NCBI GenBank assembly: GCA_003162595.1
Contig: PMNJ01000149.1
Span: 2,877 to 10,358, forward strand
DNA length: 7,482 bases
Source: Bacteroidales bacterium
Lineage (GTDB): Bacteria > Bacteroidota > Bacteroidia > Bacteroidales > VadinHA17
Direction of reading: 5' to 3'
Shown piece by piece: positions 5,492-7,482 of this stretch. The notes beneath the pieces are model-generated. The model worked only from the letters and a program-made list of their open reading frames with translations. It was not told where the DNA came from and did not search any database. Position 1 is the stretch's first letter, and the number at the start of each line of letters is the position of its first letter. A program made the position numbers and the translations under genes.

Positions 5492-7482
5492 ATGCAAATA
5501 AAAAATAAAATCAAACCCATTCTGCCACATCTTATTGCCGTACTATTATTTATGGTGGTTTCTTTCGTTTATTTTTATCCTGTACTTGAAGGCAAAGTAC
5601 TGAAAGCCAACGACTCTACAGTCTCAAAAATAAACTCCAAAGAGATTCAGGATTTTCGTGAAAAGAATGGACGTGAGCCATTATGGACAAATTCGATTTT
5701 TAGCGGGATGCCTGCATATCTTATTTCTACCAGGTACCCAGGAAACCTGATAAAATATGCAGACGGATTTCTCAGGATGTTTAAAATGCCGGTTTCAGTA
5801 TTGTTTCTGTCAATGTTGGGATTTTATATTCTCCTCTTGATTTTTGAAGTTGATCCATGGCTGGCTATGGCCGGAGCTATGGCATATGGTTTTTCATCCT
5901 TTTTCTTTCAGATTCTTGGCGCCGGGCACAATACCCAGGCAATAGCACTGGCCTATGTAGCTCCCATGATCGGAGGGATCTATTACACATACAGACATGA
6001 TGCTCTGAAGGGAGCGTTGTTTACTACTTTTATACTTGCGCTGGAGATTCAGGCAAACCATCCCCAGATCACATATTATGCATTAATCTGTCTCCTGATA
6101 TTCGGAATTGTAGAATTTGTATATTCCCTGAAAAACAAATCTGTTGTTAAATTTCTTAAAACATCTGCTCTGCTTATAATACCTTTTATTGTTGCAATAG
6201 GAATAAACTTCGCAAGCCTGTATACAACCTATGAATACGGAAAATATTCGATAAGGGGGAAATCTGACCTTACAGTTGAAAATAAAAATACCACATCAGG
6301 TTTAAATAAAGACTATATCACTACCTGGAGCTATGGTGTTGATGAGACGTTTAACCTCCTGATACCTAATTATAAAGGAGGATCAAGTCGTCCATTTGAC
6401 CGAACCTCGGAAACTTATAAGATATTAAGCCAGAATAACAACCAGGCTGCTGCAAATGAGCTTCAGAAATACTGGGGAACTCAACCAGGCACCGATGGAC
6501 CTCACTATGTAGGGGCCATTGTTTTCTTTCTGTTTGTTCTGGGACTGATACTCATTAAAGGTCCTGAAAAATGGTGGCTTCTGGCGGCAACAATATTGTC
6601 AATAATGCTTGCATGGGGAAAAAATTTCATGCCTTTTTCAAACTTATTTATTGACTATTTCCCCGGATATAATAAATTCAGAGCAGTAACAATGACTCTC
6701 GTTATTGCAGAATTTTGTATACCGCTTCTGGGATTTCTTGCACTCAGAGACATATTCAATGGTACTACCACCAAAAAAGAAATAATAAGAGGGTTGAAAA
6801 TTGCTGCAGGAATTACCGGAGGATTTATCTTACTTATTATCATACTTCCCGGAATTGCCGGTTCCTTTCTTGGACAAAATGAAAGTGAATATCCCGAATG
6901 GCTAAAGAATGCTCTGATAACGGACAGAAAGGTTCTTCTCAGAAGTGATGCAGTGAGATCTCTGGTATTTATTTTACTTTCATCTGGGGTCATTCTCGGC
7001 TTTATTTTTGATAAACTAAAGAAGGAGTATGCAATTCTTATAATTGCGATACTGATCGTTCTCGATCTATGGACTGTGGACAAAAGGTATCTGGATGCAG
7101 ATCGGTTTGAAAGACCATCAACAATTCAAAAGTCATTTACACCAACTGTTGCTGATGCATTTATTCTGAAAGATCCATTACAGAACAGAGTACTCAATCT
7201 ACAATCCCCATTCAGTGATAATTCGCCAACTTCATATTTTCATAAATCTATTGGAGGATATCATGGGGCTAAGATGGAAAGGTACCAGGAACTCATTGAT
7301 TCCTGCATATATCCGGAACTTGGAGCTTTTGGCGGGGCCGCAAAAAAAGTACAATCCGTTGAGGAACTTCAAATGGCATTTAATAATACACCAGCTCCTG
7401 CACTTAATATGCTCAATACTAAATATGTTATTTTTAATCCCTCGTACCCTCCTTTAATTAATCCAAATGCTCTCGGTAATGC
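5492..7482 (+). CDS. YfhO-family membrane protein (GT-C-like), 3'-truncated by window edge
   Basis: The frame stays open for 663 codons from the ATG at 5492 to the window end. An in-frame TAG at 5465 rules out a further upstream start. Family members in Bacteroidota are about 800 residues, so perhaps 130-170 are missing. The first helix is at about 11-30. A periplasmic loop follows with Asp41 in K-A-N-D-S, the position where GT-C enzymes usually carry a catalytic acid (inference). About 12 more helices follow, at roughly 97-119, 124-143, 150-165, 171-187, 196-213, 222-244, 337-355, 361-377, 399-417, 436-460, 488-505 and 512-529. Recognisable motifs are G-H-N-T-Q-A at 145-150, Q-A-N-H-P-Q-I-T-Y-Y at 187-196, W-S-Y-G-V-D-E-T-F-N-L at 279-289, Y-W-G-T-Q-P-G at 327-333 and N-K-F-R-A-V at 394-399. 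The C-terminal soluble part has S-I-G-G-Y-H-G-A-K at 586-594 and L-N-T-K-Y-V-I at 641-647. Firmicutes YfhO proteins glycosylate wall or lipoteichoic polymers from undecaprenyl-phosphate sugars; a comparable periplasmic role here is likely but unproven. The gene is probably co-transcribed with the flippase. Confidence 0.92.
   Translation, partial: MQIKNKIKPILPHLIAVLLFMVVSFVYFYPVLEGKVLKANDSTVSKINSKEIQDFREKNGREPLWTNSIFSGMPAYLISTRYPGNLIKYADGFLRMFKMPVSVLFLSMLGFYILLLIFEVDPWLAMAGAMAYGFSSFFFQILGAGHNTQAIALAYVAPMIGGIYYTYRHDALKGALFTTFILALEIQANHPQITYYALICLLIFGIVEFVYSLKNKSVVKFLKTSALLIIPFIVAIGINFASLYTTYEYGKYSIRGKSDLTVENKNTTSGLNKDYITTWSYGVDETFNLLIPNYKGGSSRPFDRTSETYKILSQNNNQAAANELQKYWGTQPGTDGPHYVGAIVFFLFVLGLILIKGPEKWWLLAATILSIMLAWGKNFMPFSNLFIDYFPGYNKFRAVTMTLVIAEFCIPLLGFLALRDIFNGTTTKKEIIRGLKIAAGITGGFILLIIILPGIAGSFLGQNESEYPEWLKNALITDRKVLLRSDAVRSLVFILLSSGVILGFIFDKLKKEYAILIIAILIVLDLWTVDKRYLDADRFERPSTIQKSFTPTVADAFILKDPLQNRVLNLQSPFSDNSPTSYFHKSIGGYHGAKMERYQELIDSCIYPELGAFGGAAKKVQSVEELQMAFNNTPAPALNMLNTKYVIFNPSYPPLINPNALGN

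Noticed and set aside
6655..7083. Long open frame (142 codons) on the minus strand opposite the YfhO-family gene
   Set aside because: It is fully antisense to a gene with strong family motifs, its translation is low-complexity Ile/Ser-rich with no recognisable motif, and it has no promoter or ribosome site. It is a shadow frame.
7215..7457. 80-codon plus-strand open frame in a second frame
   Set aside because: It overlaps the YfhO-family frame where that frame encodes conserved motifs (G-G-Y-H-G-A-K, L-N-T-K-Y-V-I); it is a shadow.

Overview
This AT-rich window looks like part of a cell-surface polysaccharide (O-antigen, capsule or exopolysaccharide) locus from a member of the Bacteroidota. 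Three things point there. The long YfhO-family membrane protein at the right edge has the motif set I associate with Bacteroidota homologues. Shine-Dalgarno sequences are weak or absent. A TAnnTTTG-like -7 element lies in front of the flippase gene. I cannot place the organism below phylum level.

Layout, left to right. (1) A GT4-type (GT-B fold) glycosyltransferase, cut off at its 5' end by the window edge (2-931, +). (2) A complete GT4 glycosyltransferase 10 bp downstream (942-2072, +). (3) A 112-bp convergent intergenic region with a small hairpin. (4) Two class I SAM-dependent methyltransferases on the minus strand, 4 bp apart (transcribed 3790 to 2978, then 2973 to 2185). (5) A 128-bp divergent intergenic region carrying a likely promoter and a 12-bp perfect palindrome. 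(6) A Wzx-like MOP-superfamily flippase (3919-5436, +). (7) A large polytopic YfhO-family protein starting at 5492 (+) and running off the right edge. No gene-free stretch exceeds about 130 bp.

How the genes may work together (inference): the two glycosyltransferases would add sugars to a lipid-linked glycan on the cytoplasmic face. The methyltransferases could methylate a sugar or the chain end. The flippase would move the lipid-linked product across the inner membrane. The YfhO protein, a GT-C-like membrane protein family tied to glycosylation of surface polymers in Firmicutes, could act on the periplasmic side. The sequence does not identify the sugars, the acceptor or the methylation site.

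I did not find a clearly new system. The most interesting points are the flippase/YfhO pairing and the inverted methyltransferase pair set inside an otherwise co-oriented glycan cluster. I saw no RNA genes, insertion sequences, CRISPR arrays or long repeats.
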